This document shows, piece after piece, positions 1-7,833 of a stretch of DNA of 64,000 nucleotides (position 1 is the stretch's first letter; every line of letters begins with the position of its first letter). The notes beneath the pieces are model-generated. The model worked only from the letters and a program-made list of their open reading frames with translations, was not told where the DNA came from and searched no databases. The stretch comes from Cytophagaceae bacterium (GTDB lineage: Bacteria > Bacteroidota > Bacteroidia > Cytophagales > Cytophagaceae), in the NCBI GenBank assembly GCA_025454925.1, contig JALONM010000006.1, forward strand, positions 1 through 64,000, written 5' to 3'. The position numbers were made by a program, and so were the translations under genes.

Positions 1-93
1 ATCACCCACCTTCTTTCTTCAGGAGTATCCATAAAAGATATTGCAGCTCAACTCAATATTCCGGAATCTGAAATACAACGATGCCTGGAATAA
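1..93 (+). CDS. 3' end of a small HTH-like gene, cut by the window edge
   Basis: Reading frame 1 is open from base 1 to a TAA at 91-93 and gives about 30 residues. The segment GVSIKDIAAQLNIPESEI has the shape of a short helix-turn-helix, G-[hydrophobic]-S-x-x-x-I-A. Such a tail occurs at the C-terminus of Rpn-family (PD-(D/E)XK) transposase-like nucleases and also in LuxR-type regulators, and too little is present to choose between them. A related but broken sequence follows within 300 bp, so this appears to be one of two tandem copies. The N-terminus lies outside the window. Confidence 0.55.
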   Translation: MTHLLSSGVSIKDIAAQLNIPESEIQRCLE

Positions 94-143
94 ACTAATT
101 TTCATCGTTGAATAAAGAATTTCATTCCTAGAATTCAGCAGGC

Positions 144-372
144 ATGAGAAAAGAGATCATAGAACAGATGCAACGCGAAAACCTGATCAAGGAAGAATGG
201 GAAGCATTGAAGCGTTATAAAGAAACTGCTGAGTTGAGATTGGAGAAAGAGAACTACCAGTAAAAGAGAAAAAAAATTTGGAAATTTTAAGAGTGTCTTT
301 CTTCTTCAGGAGAGAGTATCAATAGAAGATATTGCCACTCATCTCAACATTACGGAATCTAACACACTATAA
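144..372 (+). pseudogene. Decayed tandem copy of the gene at the left edge
   Basis: An ATG at 144 opens a 39-codon, strongly charged helical reading frame that stops at 261-263. Beyond it, about 294-365 closely resembles the end of the first gene (bases 8-79) at the nucleotide level: both carry the run TTCTTCAGGAG, then an AAGATATTGC block and a CGGAATCT block. Relative to the first copy this one has a 4-base insertion after TTCAGGAG, which changes frame, plus an in-frame stop upstream. The displaced frame reads VSIEDIATHLNITES before a TAA at 370-372. This looks like a duplicated gene that has lost function; the 39-residue part could still be translated. Confidence 0.5.
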
Positions 373-540
373 TGGCTTCAATAGACTCCGAAACTAATGC
401 TGGGGGCCAGATCTTTTCCATAGCTTCTAACGCTATTTTAGGGTTAACCCTTTTGAGAAGTTTTTTATTTCAGTAGCAACTTACCTTCAGCATAATTCCT
501 TTCTTTTCCGTAACTTGAACCGAATTTATTTAAAAGTCAC
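373..540. other. Spacer before the ligase gene
   Basis: The spacer is AT-rich and holds no recognisable gene. A TAACTTGA sequence at about 510 resembles the Bacteroidetes -7 box imperfectly and could contribute to transcription of the gene at 541. No terminator hairpin with a T-tract was seen. Confidence 0.3.
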
Positions 541-3234
541 ATGAGGATCGGGATTTTTTTTGGAGGTCAATCCAGAGAACGAGAAATTTCTTTTGCCGGA
601 GGGCGAACTGTATACGATAATCTTAATAAAGAATTATTTGAGGCAGTGCCAATCTTTGTAGATAGCTTGGGTCACTTTATTTTACTGGATTGGCAATATA
701 TCTATAAAGGAACAATTCGCGATTTTTATCCTCCTCATTCCTTCCATCCTTATTCTCCCCATTCTTTTCAACTTTATCTGGAATCGTTGGGGGCAATTTC
801 TGAGGATGAAATGAATCGGATTATCGCTTCAGTGGGTAAAAGAATTAATCCTTCAGAATTTACATCCCTCTTCGACTTTGCTTTTCTGGCCTTGCATGGT
901 CCTTATGGGGAAGATGGCAACATTCAAGGCATTCTTGAATGGTATAATATACCATATTCCGGTGCTGGCATTTTACCATCGGCCATCGGCATCAACAAAA
1001 CGGTGCAACAGGGCCTTATGAAAAATGCAGGTTTTGCCAGACCTGAAAACAGAAGATTAAGTCGTAAAGATTGGTTTCGGGCTTCCGATAAGGGTGCTCT
1101 CATGCAGTCTTACAGCAAAGAGTTGGGGTGGCCACTGGTAGTAAAAGCTTCCAGTCAAGGCTCCTCTATAGGCGTTACCATACTTGATGCTCCGGATGTA
1201 CGTAAATTTGCGCATGCTGTAAACAGAGCGTTCTTCATTCAGGAAATCGAAACGGAAGAATGGAACCAAAAGAGTCCGGACGAGAAAATCGTTTATATAC
1301 GCCAACTGACGGATATTCGCGAAGGAATCGGATTGCCTGTAATGATCGGAGATACTTGCATTTATCACCCTGATCATTTGCTTTCCTATATGGATGAGTA
1401 TTTTGGAGCTAACGCAACTCCTTTATTTCTCGAAAGTCTCGATAATGAGGATGAAATTCTCATAGAATCTTTTATTCATGGAAAAGAGTTTTCCTGCATC
1501 GTCATTCAGGATGAGCAAGGAATTCCGATGGCCTTGCCGCCAACAGAAATAATTAAAGGGAACAATTTTTTTGATTATCGTTCCAAGTATCTTCCGGGTA
1601 TGTCGCGTAAGCAAACGCCGATTCAATTGCCGCTTTCCCAAATTCAAGAAATATGTAAAGCCTGTGAAAAACTCTTCACGGACCTGAGTTTTAATGTATA
1701 TGCTCGGTTGGATGGATTTATTACCGCAGAAGGTAAAATATTCTTGAATGATCCCAATACTACTTCTGGGATGTTGCCTTCCTCTTTCTTTTTTCATCAG
1801 GCAGCTGAAATTGGCCTCAATCCATCGCAGTTCCTGACCTACATCATTCGTACATCGCTGGCAGAACGCATTCGTACCGGGAAAAAGACCTATAAGCTGC
1901 GAAGTCTGCTCAATGATTTGGATATGGATCTGGAGCGTTTGCAAGCATCTGCTGCAGTAAAAACGAAAGTTGCCGTGTTTATGGGAGGGTTCTCATCCGA
2001 GCGGCATATTTCAGTGGAAAGTGGTAGGAATATTTACGAAAAACTTTCTTCCAGCACGAAATATCAGCCCCTGCCCGTATTTTTATCTGGTGATGAATCC
2101 CAGCATAGATTATTCCTAGTGCCAGTCAATATCATGTTGAAGGATAATGCTGACGATATCAGGGATAAAGTATTCAATCCGGTAGAAAAACATCCTGCCA
2201 TAAAGGAGATACAAAAACGTTGTGAATCAATTACACAGAAATATGCGGGGCAACCGCTTTCTGAGGTGAGGGAAATTCACTACCAGGAATTGTCATCTTT
2301 GGTAGATGCTGTGTTTATTGCCCTACATGGGCGACCAGGAGAAGATGGTGCTGTGCAAGCGGAGCTTGAAAAACTGGGACTTCCATACAATGGCTCCGGT
2401 GTTGAAAGTTCTCAGACTACCATCAATAAATTCGAGACGAATCGTAGACTACGAGAAGCTGGTGTGCATGTAGCTAATTCAATGCTGGTGTATAAGCAAG
2501 AGTGGGAGAATTTTTATTTTGATCTTATTGAAAGAATAGAGTCTCAGTTTAAATATCCATTTATTGCCAAACCTTCTGATGATGGATGCAGCTCTGCCGT
2601 TAAAAAAATTAAAAACAGAGATGAATTGGTTGCGTATGCTCGACTGATGTTTGGTTGGGAAGATATTCATGATTCTGAAAGTGCTCGCGTTTTGAAAATT
2701 CGTTTTAATGAAGAATTTCCTCTCAAAACGTATTTCATGATTGAAGATATTATTCAGGCTGACGGTGCACGCCATTTCCTTGAAGTTACAGGAGGTATGC
2801 TCTCTCATGTGAATGAACATGGAGACATGTGGTTGGAAGTATTTGAACCATCCGAAACCTTGGCCACGGGAGAGATTTTGTCGTTGGAAGAAAAGTTTCT
2901 TGCGGGAGAGGGACAGAATATAACTCCTGCTCGATTCGCCAAAGACGAAGGTACACGCTTGTATATTTCACAGCAGGTAAGAGAACAGTTAAAAAGAGCG
3001 GCACAGGTGTTAAATGTACAAGGCTATTGCCGTATAGATGCCTTCGTAAGAATTTTTGACGATAATCACGCAGAGGTGGTGGTTATAGAGATTAACTCTT
3101 TGCCTGGTATGACGCCTGCCACTTGTATCTTTCATCAAACAGCCATCAATGGATACAAGCCATATGATTTCATAGATCGAATTTTGACATTTGGAAAGCA
3201 GAGAACCTTAAAGAGTAAGGAAGTTTCGGCTTAA
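541..3234 (+). CDS. Tandem-fused D-alanine--D-alanine ligase-like protein (two ATP-grasp units)
   Basis: The 897-residue protein contains two complete D-Ala-D-Ala ligase-like units, about residues 1-455 and 475-890. Each begins with the ligase N-terminal motif (GGQSREREIS; GGFSSERHIS). Each then has the HGxxGEDG...GxPYxGxG signature, a lysine-containing ATP-grasp segment (KASSQGSS; KPSDDGCSS) and a late metal-binding segment. In the C-terminal unit that segment is EINSLPGMT, as in active ligases. In the N-terminal unit it is NDPNTTSGM, so the metal-binding Glu is replaced by Asp while the Asn is kept. Ordinary Ddl enzymes are about 310-370 residues. Family knowledge predicts ATP-dependent ligation of D-amino acids or related carboxylates in the cytoplasm, but the substrate is unknown. 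No murein-cluster genes adjoin it, so it may not be the housekeeping Ddl. A strong terminator follows. Confidence 0.85.
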   Translation: MRIGIFFGGQSREREISFAGGRTVYDNLNKELFEAVPIFVDSLGHFILLDWQYIYKGTIRDFYPPHSFHPYSPHSFQLYLESLGAISEDEMNRIIASVGKRINPSEFTSLFDFAFLALHGPYGEDGNIQGILEWYNIPYSGAGILPSAIGINKTVQQGLMKNAGFARPENRRLSRKDWFRASDKGALMQSYSKELGWPLVVKASSQGSSIGVTILDAPDVRKFAHAVNRAFFIQEIETEEWNQKSPDEKIVYIRQLTDIREGIGLPVMIGDTCIYHPDHLLSYMDEYFGANATPLFLESLDNEDEILIESFIHGKEFSCIVIQDEQGIPMALPPTEIIKGNNFFDYRSKYLPGMSRKQTPIQLPLSQIQEICKACEKLFTDLSFNVYARLDGFITAEGKIFLNDPNTTSGMLPSSFFFHQAAEIGLNPSQFLTYIIRTSLAERIRTGKKTYKLRSLLNDLDMDLERLQASAAVKTKVAVFMGGFSSERHISVESGRNIYEKLSSSTKYQPLPVFLSGDESQHRLFLVPVNIMLKDNADDIRDKVFNPVEKHPAIKEIQKRCESITQKYAGQPLSEVREIHYQELSSLVDAVFIALHGRPGEDGAVQAELEKLGLPYNGSGVESSQTTINKFETNRRLREAGVHVANSMLVYKQEWENFYFDLIERIESQFKYPFIAKPSDDGCSSAVKKIKNRDELVAYARLMFGWEDIHDSESARVLKIRFNEEFPLKTYFMIEDIIQADGARHFLEVTGGMLSHVNEHGDMWLEVFEPSETLATGEILSLEEKFLAGEGQNITPARFAKDEGTRLYISQQVREQLKRAAQVLNVQGYCRIDAFVRIFDDNHAEVVVIEINSLPGMTPATCIFHQTAINGYKPYDFIDRILTFGKQRTLKSKEVSA

Positions 3235-3255
3235 TTTTTTCGTCTGGTAATGCTG

Positions 3256-3292
3256 TCGGATCGCAAAACTACTTTGCGATCCGATTTTTTTT
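3256..3292 (+). terminator. Intrinsic terminator after the ligase gene
   Basis: A perfect 12-bp stem (3256-3267 with 3273-3284, sequence TCGGATCGCAAA) encloses a 5-base loop and runs into a T-tract at 3285-3292. It lies 21 bases past the stop codon. Confidence 0.9.
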
Positions 3293-3796
3293 GTAATCGG
3301 AATATGAATTTTGCTCCAATCTTCTCATTGTAAATTCTTCCATGGAAACGTGTAGAAATTAAACCGACTTTTCTCAACAGAACCGAAGCTAGTTTGAGAA
3401 ATCTCATGGATTGGCTATTCTCTAAGGGCCTCGTTGTTTTATGTAGAAAAATCGGATTAACGTTCGGATGGTTCCTTCTTTGGAAACTCAAGGAAATTCA
3501 CCGTGAGAATCGTCATGCTTAGGTAAAAGGTATATCGACACATACGTTCTTTTTTTTGTTTAAAAATCACCTGTTGAAATTTCTTGAAAAGTCTTAAAAC
3601 TACCATGGATAATGGGTTTAAGATAATTTTAGAGGTGGTTAAAAAGTATAGATTTTTAATACTTTTATTTTCTTCACAACGCGTTTCTGTCATAAATAAA
3701 ATAGTCTTTTTAAGAATAGTACAAGGATTGCTTTATTTTTTATTTTTTTTCAGCATTCCGATGGAGAGAATTTTTACAAATGGTTATACTTATTGA
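3293..3796. other. Long spacer without a convincing gene
   Basis: Part of this region (3361-3420) is a weak member of an interspersed repeat listed separately. The rest is AT-rich with long T-runs at 3540-3560 and 3730-3760. A 70-codon frame at 3584-3796 is mostly hydrophobic low-complexity sequence, ends directly against the next start codon and has no recognisable features, so it is not called. Confidence 0.4.
3361..3420 (+). repeat. Weak copy (A) of the GCGAAGC/GGAGAAA interspersed repeat
   Basis: The order of blocks CCGACTTTTC, CCGAAGC, GAGAAA and TCATGGAT matches the better copies at about 10711 and 59411, with substitutions and small gaps. The alignment is by eye, and this copy is noticeably more degenerate than the other two. 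Confidence 0.4.
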
Positions 3797-4744
3797 ATGA
3801 GAACTGTATTTGTGATTCTTTCTATCCCAGGGGTATTATTGGCTCAAAACAATCTGCCTGTATTGCAGCTTAATCAAGATTTTGAACCATGCAGAGCCGA
3901 TTCAGCGCGATATTACCGTGTAGGAACTATGGTAGATGGGTATCTTCAAGGGGATTGCAAGGAGTATTATGCTTCGGGGAAATTGTTTTCCACTTCATTT
4001 TATAATCAGCATTTTGAGCCCGAAGGGTTTGTTTTGATTTATCATGAAAATGGAAAGCGCAAAGAACGTGGACACTTTGTAAAAGATGTTTACAAGGTGC
4101 AACGCTTGTGGGATTCAGAAGGAAATCCGCTACTAAAGCGAGGGAAAGGCAAGGTCAAAGAGATGTATGAAAATGGCAGCCTGAAATACGAGGGTGAATT
4201 CCGTCACGGTTTGCGCGATGGTGAATGGATTTTTTACTATCGAAACGGTTTGGTTTCTGAAAAGGGAAATTATAAGTTTGGAATTTATTTTCTCGAAAAC
4301 GCCTGGGATGCAAAGGGCAATCTTCAAGTATCAAACGGCACAGGTCACCTCCTGCGATATTATGCCAATGGACAACTTAAATGTAAAGTTTCTTACCGTT
4401 CAGGATTGTTGCATGGAAAATGTACCTGGTATTTCCCCAATGGAAATATTCAAAAAGTCGGAGTGTTTGAAGAAGGACTCGAAGTGGGTGTTCATACCGA
4501 ATATTACAATACAGGAAAATTTAAATCTAAATCGGGTTTTCAGATGGGCATGCTCCATGGGGTCTATCTTTGTTATTATCCCAATGGTCGTATCCGGTAT
4601 TCTTGTGAATTCCGAAACGGGGATATTTGCAGCGAGCTTACTCATTTTGACGAGAAGGGAAATCGCGTACCAACCTATGATTCCGAGGATGGTCCACATT
4701 GGCAGAGTTTTAATACTCGTATTGTAAAAAATAAGTGGTGGTAA
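3797..4744 (+). CDS. Secreted MORN/YwqK-repeat protein
   Basis: The 315-residue protein starts with a short hydrophobic signal peptide ending near ...LLAQNN. The rest is made of repeats of about 23 residues of the type YYxNGxLKxxxxYxxGxxxGxxxxYxxNG, including YYANGQLK, YFPNGNIQ, YYNTGKFK and YYPNGRIR. This is the MORN_2 pattern used for the YwqK family; such antiparallel sheets usually bind partners or membranes, and no enzyme residues are evident. The start was chosen because the signal peptide follows immediately and the preceding frame ends at 3796. A toxin-antitoxin role has been attached to some YwqK proteins, but no toxin gene adjoins here. It is probably an exported structural or binding protein of unknown role. 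Confidence 0.75.
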   Translation: MRTVFVILSIPGVLLAQNNLPVLQLNQDFEPCRADSARYYRVGTMVDGYLQGDCKEYYASGKLFSTSFYNQHFEPEGFVLIYHENGKRKERGHFVKDVYKVQRLWDSEGNPLLKRGKGKVKEMYENGSLKYEGEFRHGLRDGEWIFYYRNGLVSEKGNYKFGIYFLENAWDAKGNLQVSNGTGHLLRYYANGQLKCKVSYRSGLLHGKCTWYFPNGNIQKVGVFEEGLEVGVHTEYYNTGKFKSKSGFQMGMLHGVYLCYYPNGRIRYSCEFRNGDICSELTHFDEKGNRVPTYDSEDGPHWQSFNTRIVKNKWW

Positions 4745-4883
4745 AACCTATGAATTCGAATTAGGGGAAGAAAAGGAGACAATGAAAGGCTCTCTTTTCG
4801 TAACCGTCTATCAAAACGAAATCAGGTAACAATATTTACGCTTCCTAACCAGAACTTTCAGTGGTTTTCATTGTTTTTTTTAC

Positions 4884-5564
4884 ATGAAAACTATTGTATT
4901 GGCCGGTGCTTCTTCTGCTATAGCGAAATCCTTGCAGAAGCAATTGCCTTCATTTTCGCACCAAATCGTAGGAATTTCTCGATCCGTATCTCCTGATGCT
5001 GAAATTCCTATTCACCAGGTGAATTCTTACCACGACGCTGCTTACCCGGAAATCTCAGATGACATTGATGGTTTGGTTTATTTTCCGGGCACCATTGTAT
5101 TAAAGCCTTTTAAGGGGTTAAAATCAGAAGAAATACTCCACGATTTTAATATTCATGTTTTAGGCGCAATGCGTTTTATACAGCACTATTTGCCACGATT
5201 GAAAGAAGGGGCCTCTGTGGTTTGCATTAGTTCTGTCGCAGCAAGCATAGGATTGCCGTTTCATGCCTCGGTGAGTATTAGCAAAGCAGGATTGGAGGGT
5301 TTGATTCGGGCACTAGCTGCTGAATATGCAGGTAAAATAAGATTCAACGCAGTCGCTCCCTCGCTCACCGATACTCCACTAGCGGCCAAGTTTCTGGCAA
5401 GTCCAGAAAAAGTAGAGGCCGCCCGACAGAGAAATCCTATGAAAAAAGTGGGAAGCCCGGACGACCTGGCTTCTGCGATCGCTTTTTTATTATCAGAAAA
5501 TTCATCGTGGATGACAGGACAAGTAGTAGCAGTGGATGGTGGGATGTCGATGTTAAAAGTATGA
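4884..5564 (+). CDS. SDR-family protein lacking the catalytic tyrosine
   Basis: The 226-residue protein has a short-chain dehydrogenase fold: a modified N-terminal nucleotide-binding motif (AGASSAIA), a PG replacement of NNAG (YFPGT), the catalytic-strand serines (CISSVAAS) and a C-terminal TGQVVAVDGGMS motif. At the usual YxxxK site it reads VSISK, so the lysine is present but the tyrosine is Val. That predicts loss or change of classical oxidoreductase activity while dinucleotide binding may remain. Its stop codon overlaps the next start (ATGA at 5561-5564), so it is the first gene of a translationally coupled operon with a flavin reductase-like protein and three photolyase/cryptochrome genes. 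I infer a cofactor-handling or regulatory role in that operon. Confidence 0.85.
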   Translation: MKTIVLAGASSAIAKSLQKQLPSFSHQIVGISRSVSPDAEIPIHQVNSYHDAAYPEISDDIDGLVYFPGTIVLKPFKGLKSEEILHDFNIHVLGAMRFIQHYLPRLKEGASVVCISSVAASIGLPFHASVSISKAGLEGLIRALAAEYAGKIRFNAVAPSLTDTPLAAKFLASPEKVEAARQRNPMKKVGSPDDLASAIAFLLSENSSWMTGQVVAVDGGMSMLKV

Positions 5565-6211
5565 ACGTAAAACAACAATATTTTTCAAGGTCCGATATTT
5601 CATTTATGGAAAAGCACTATCGGACACACTTCGTAAATTCTCTTGGAGGATTTAAAAGCGTTTGCTTGGTGGCTTCTGCTAACAACAAGGGAAATCTTAA
5701 TTTGGCAGTATTTAATTCCATCGTTCATTTAGGCGCAGATCCTCCGCTGATGGGTTGTATTTTAAGACCAGATTCAGTAGAAAGACATACGTTGGATAAT
5801 ATTCTGGAAACGGGCTATTATTCATTTAATCATATCCAACAATCTTTTTATCAGGCTGCGCACCAAGCTTCCGCCAAATACCCCAGAGAAGTTTCGGAAT
5901 TTGAAGCCACTGGTCTGCATTCAGAATACAAAAACCATTCTTCTATTCCCTATGTGAAAGAAAGTTTGATTCAGATTGGACTTAAATTCGTTGACCGAAT
6001 ACTTATACCTGTCAACGGAACAAGTTTACTGATTGGAAGTATTGAAGAAGTATATGTGCACGGCGATAGCATTCGGCCGGATGGATTTATAGAATTAAGC
6101 ACCGCTGGAACCATGGCAGGTACAGGCCTTGATGGATATGCGGAAGTTTCTAAAATAAAACGTCTTTCCTATGCTAAGCCTGGAACTATGTGCAGGGAAT
6201 TGGATTACTGA
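5561..6211 (+). CDS. Flavin reductase-like FMN-binding split-barrel protein
   Basis: The 216-residue product fits the flavin reductase-like split-barrel family: a FVNSLGGFKSVCLVAS segment, the NLAVFNSIVHLGADPPLMG core that lines the flavin site in this fold, and a later GTSLLIGSIEEVYV strand. Such proteins bind FMN or reduce free flavin with NAD(P)H. The frame extends upstream to 5507, but the ATG at 5561 overlaps the previous stop as ATGA, so it is preferred. The neighbours are FAD-dependent photolyases, so flavin supply or reduction is a plausible role. This is inferred from context. Confidence 0.85.
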   Translation: MNVKQQYFSRSDISFMEKHYRTHFVNSLGGFKSVCLVASANNKGNLNLAVFNSIVHLGADPPLMGCILRPDSVERHTLDNILETGYYSFNHIQQSFYQAAHQASAKYPREVSEFEATGLHSEYKNHSSIPYVKESLIQIGLKFVDRILIPVNGTSLLIGSIEEVYVHGDSIRPDGFIELSTAGTMAGTGLDGYAEVSKIKRLSYAKPGTMCRELDY

Positions 6212-6213
6212 CG

Positions 6214-7677
6214 ATGACAAAACCTAAGGTAAATGTTGTTTGGTTGAAACGTGATTTGCGGATACTGGATCATGCGCCTTTGTATCATGCGCAGCGCTCT
6301 TCGCTTCCATATCTGGTGGTGTATTGTTTCGAGCCGTCTCTAATGTCTGCGGAGGACAGTGACGTGCGGCATTGGAGATTTGTGTGGCAGTCCTTGCAGG
6401 AATTACAGCAAGTGCCTGGGTTTTCGATTCAGTTGTTCTATTGCGAAGTAGAACAAATGGTGGAATGGTTGCTGGCGCATGTTGCTGTCGATACATGGTA
6501 TTCCCACCAGGAAACGGGTAATAACCTCAGCTACCAGCGCGATATACGATTACAGAAGATATTTTCTTCTCATAAGATTACCTGGAAAGAATTTCAAAGC
6601 AACGGAGTAATTCGGAAATTAAAGGATCGAAAAAATTGGAAAGATGACTGGCAGTCTTATATGCATGCGCCAATGTTACATCCGGCCATGCAGTGGACAA
6701 ATTTAATGGATTTAAAACGAATTGGAATAGAACTTCCGGAAGTTAACCTACCAAACGAATTGCTGTCGCCCAATCCTGGAATGCAGCCAGGTGGTTTTAG
6801 GTATGCTGGCAGGTACCTGAAGTCGTTCCTCGATTCCAGGCATATTCAATATTCCAGCCATATCAGCAAGCCTCTGGAAGCTCGTATTTCCTGCAGCCGA
6901 CTTTCTCCCTACCTTGCGTATGGCAATCTGAGTGTTAGGCAAGTGGTCCAGGCACTTCATGCGGTATATCCGGTTTCTCGTAACAAAAGATCGTTATTGA
7001 ATTTTATGTCACGCCTGCAATGGCATTGCCATTTCATACAAAAATTTGAAACCGATTGCAGTATGGAATTCAATGAGGTGAATGCCTTATATCGAAAACT
7101 TTTAAAAGAAAAAAATGAGTCATGGCAACAAGCCTGGCAGCAAGGGAAAACGGGCGTTCCACTGGTAGATGCCTGCATGCGTTGTGTGGTTCAAACAGGA
7201 TATTTGAATTTCAGAATGCGCGCCATGGTGGTATCGTTTTTTGTTTTTCATTTATGGCAAGATTGGAAAGATTTGCATTTCCTAGCCCGTCAGTTTCTGG
7301 ATTATGAACCGGGCATTCATTATCCACAATTGCAAATGCAAGCGGGAGTAACAGGTGTTAATACCATTCGAATTTACAATCCAGTTAAAAATTCTCAACT
7401 CCATGATCCGGAAGGAACATTCATTCGCACCTGGATTCCCGAATTAACTTCTGTTCCGGCTCCATGGATTCACGAGCCCTGGACGATGACTGAAATGGAA
7501 CAGGAGCTCTTCGGCTGTCGGATTGGTGTTGACTATCCAGCACCGCTAGTGCCTTTGGAGGAACGCAGAAAATGGGCTGCTGAACAAATATGGAAAGTAA
7601 GACAAAATACATCAATCGAAGAAGAGAATACAAGGATCATACAAAAGTTTACTAATCCAGATCGGAATTGGACATAG
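6214..7677 (+). CDS. Divergent photolyase/cryptochrome-family protein (COG0415-like)
   Basis: The 487-residue protein begins with the photolyase N-terminal alpha/beta motif (VVWLKRDLRI). Its C-terminal FAD-binding helical domain contains SRLSPYLAYGNLS, GVPLVDACMR, LNFRMRAM, YEPGIHYPQLQMQAG and NPVKNSQLHDPEG. These match the FAD-pocket elements of CPD photolyases (SxLSPYL; VDAxMR; NRxRM; the final DPxGxYI), but YEPGIHYPQ stands where ordinary enzymes have DxDxAxNxGxWQW, marking a divergent subgroup. It may repair UV photoproducts with blue light or act as a photoreceptor; sequence alone does not decide. The ATG at 6214 lies 2 bases after the preceding stop. A longer frame from 6190 would overlap that gene and was not used. 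Confidence 0.88.
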   Translation: MTKPKVNVVWLKRDLRILDHAPLYHAQRSSLPYLVVYCFEPSLMSAEDSDVRHWRFVWQSLQELQQVPGFSIQLFYCEVEQMVEWLLAHVAVDTWYSHQETGNNLSYQRDIRLQKIFSSHKITWKEFQSNGVIRKLKDRKNWKDDWQSYMHAPMLHPAMQWTNLMDLKRIGIELPEVNLPNELLSPNPGMQPGGFRYAGRYLKSFLDSRHIQYSSHISKPLEARISCSRLSPYLAYGNLSVRQVVQALHAVYPVSRNKRSLLNFMSRLQWHCHFIQKFETDCSMEFNEVNALYRKLLKEKNESWQQAWQQGKTGVPLVDACMRCVVQTGYLNFRMRAMVVSFFVFHLWQDWKDLHFLARQFLDYEPGIHYPQLQMQAGVTGVNTIRIYNPVKNSQLHDPEGTFIRTWIPELTSVPAPWIHEPWTMTEMEQELFGCRIGVDYPAPLVPLEERRKWAAEQIWKVRQNTSIEEENTRIIQKFTNPDRNWT

Positions 7678-7689
7678 AATTTTAAGACG

Positions 7690-7833
7690 ATGAGGGGAGT
7701 GAAAAAAGAAGATCTTCCGGAAAAAATTTGTCCTGTTTGCCTTAGGCCATTTACCTGGAGAAAGAAGTGGGAAAAGAATTGGAGTGCCGTTATTTATTGC
7801 AGCAAAGGATGTTCTGCTAGAAAAAAACTATGA
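7690..7833 (+). CDS. DUF2256 mini-protein with paired CxxC zinc-ribbon-like cysteines
   Basis: This 47-residue basic protein is easily missed by gene callers. It contains [16 protein letters not shown] followed by YCSKGC, so four cysteines sit in two C-x2/3-C pairs around a tryptophan-rich centre, which is the DUF2256 pattern. It starts 12 bases after the photolyase stop and overlaps the next gene (ATGA at 7830-7833), so it is co-translated inside the photolyase operon. DUF2256 genes are known next to photolyase/cryptochrome genes, and their function is not established. Metal binding is a reasonable inference from the cysteine spacing. Confidence 0.88.
   Translation: MRGVKKEDLPEKICPVCLRPFTWRKKWEKNWSAVIYCSKGCSARKKL

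Noticed and set aside
3584-3796. 70-codon plus-strand frame before the MORN protein
   Set aside because: Low-complexity hydrophobic sequence with long Phe/Leu runs, no recognisable domain, and it ends flush against the start of a better-supported gene.
4194-4727. 177-codon plus-strand frame inside the MORN-repeat gene
   Set aside because: It is a frame-shifted shadow of the repeats in the real gene, which has a signal peptide and a consistent repeat pattern.
3797-4744. Reading the MORN/YwqK protein as an antitoxin of a toxin-antitoxin pair
   Set aside because: No partner toxin gene is adjacent and the protein has an export signal.
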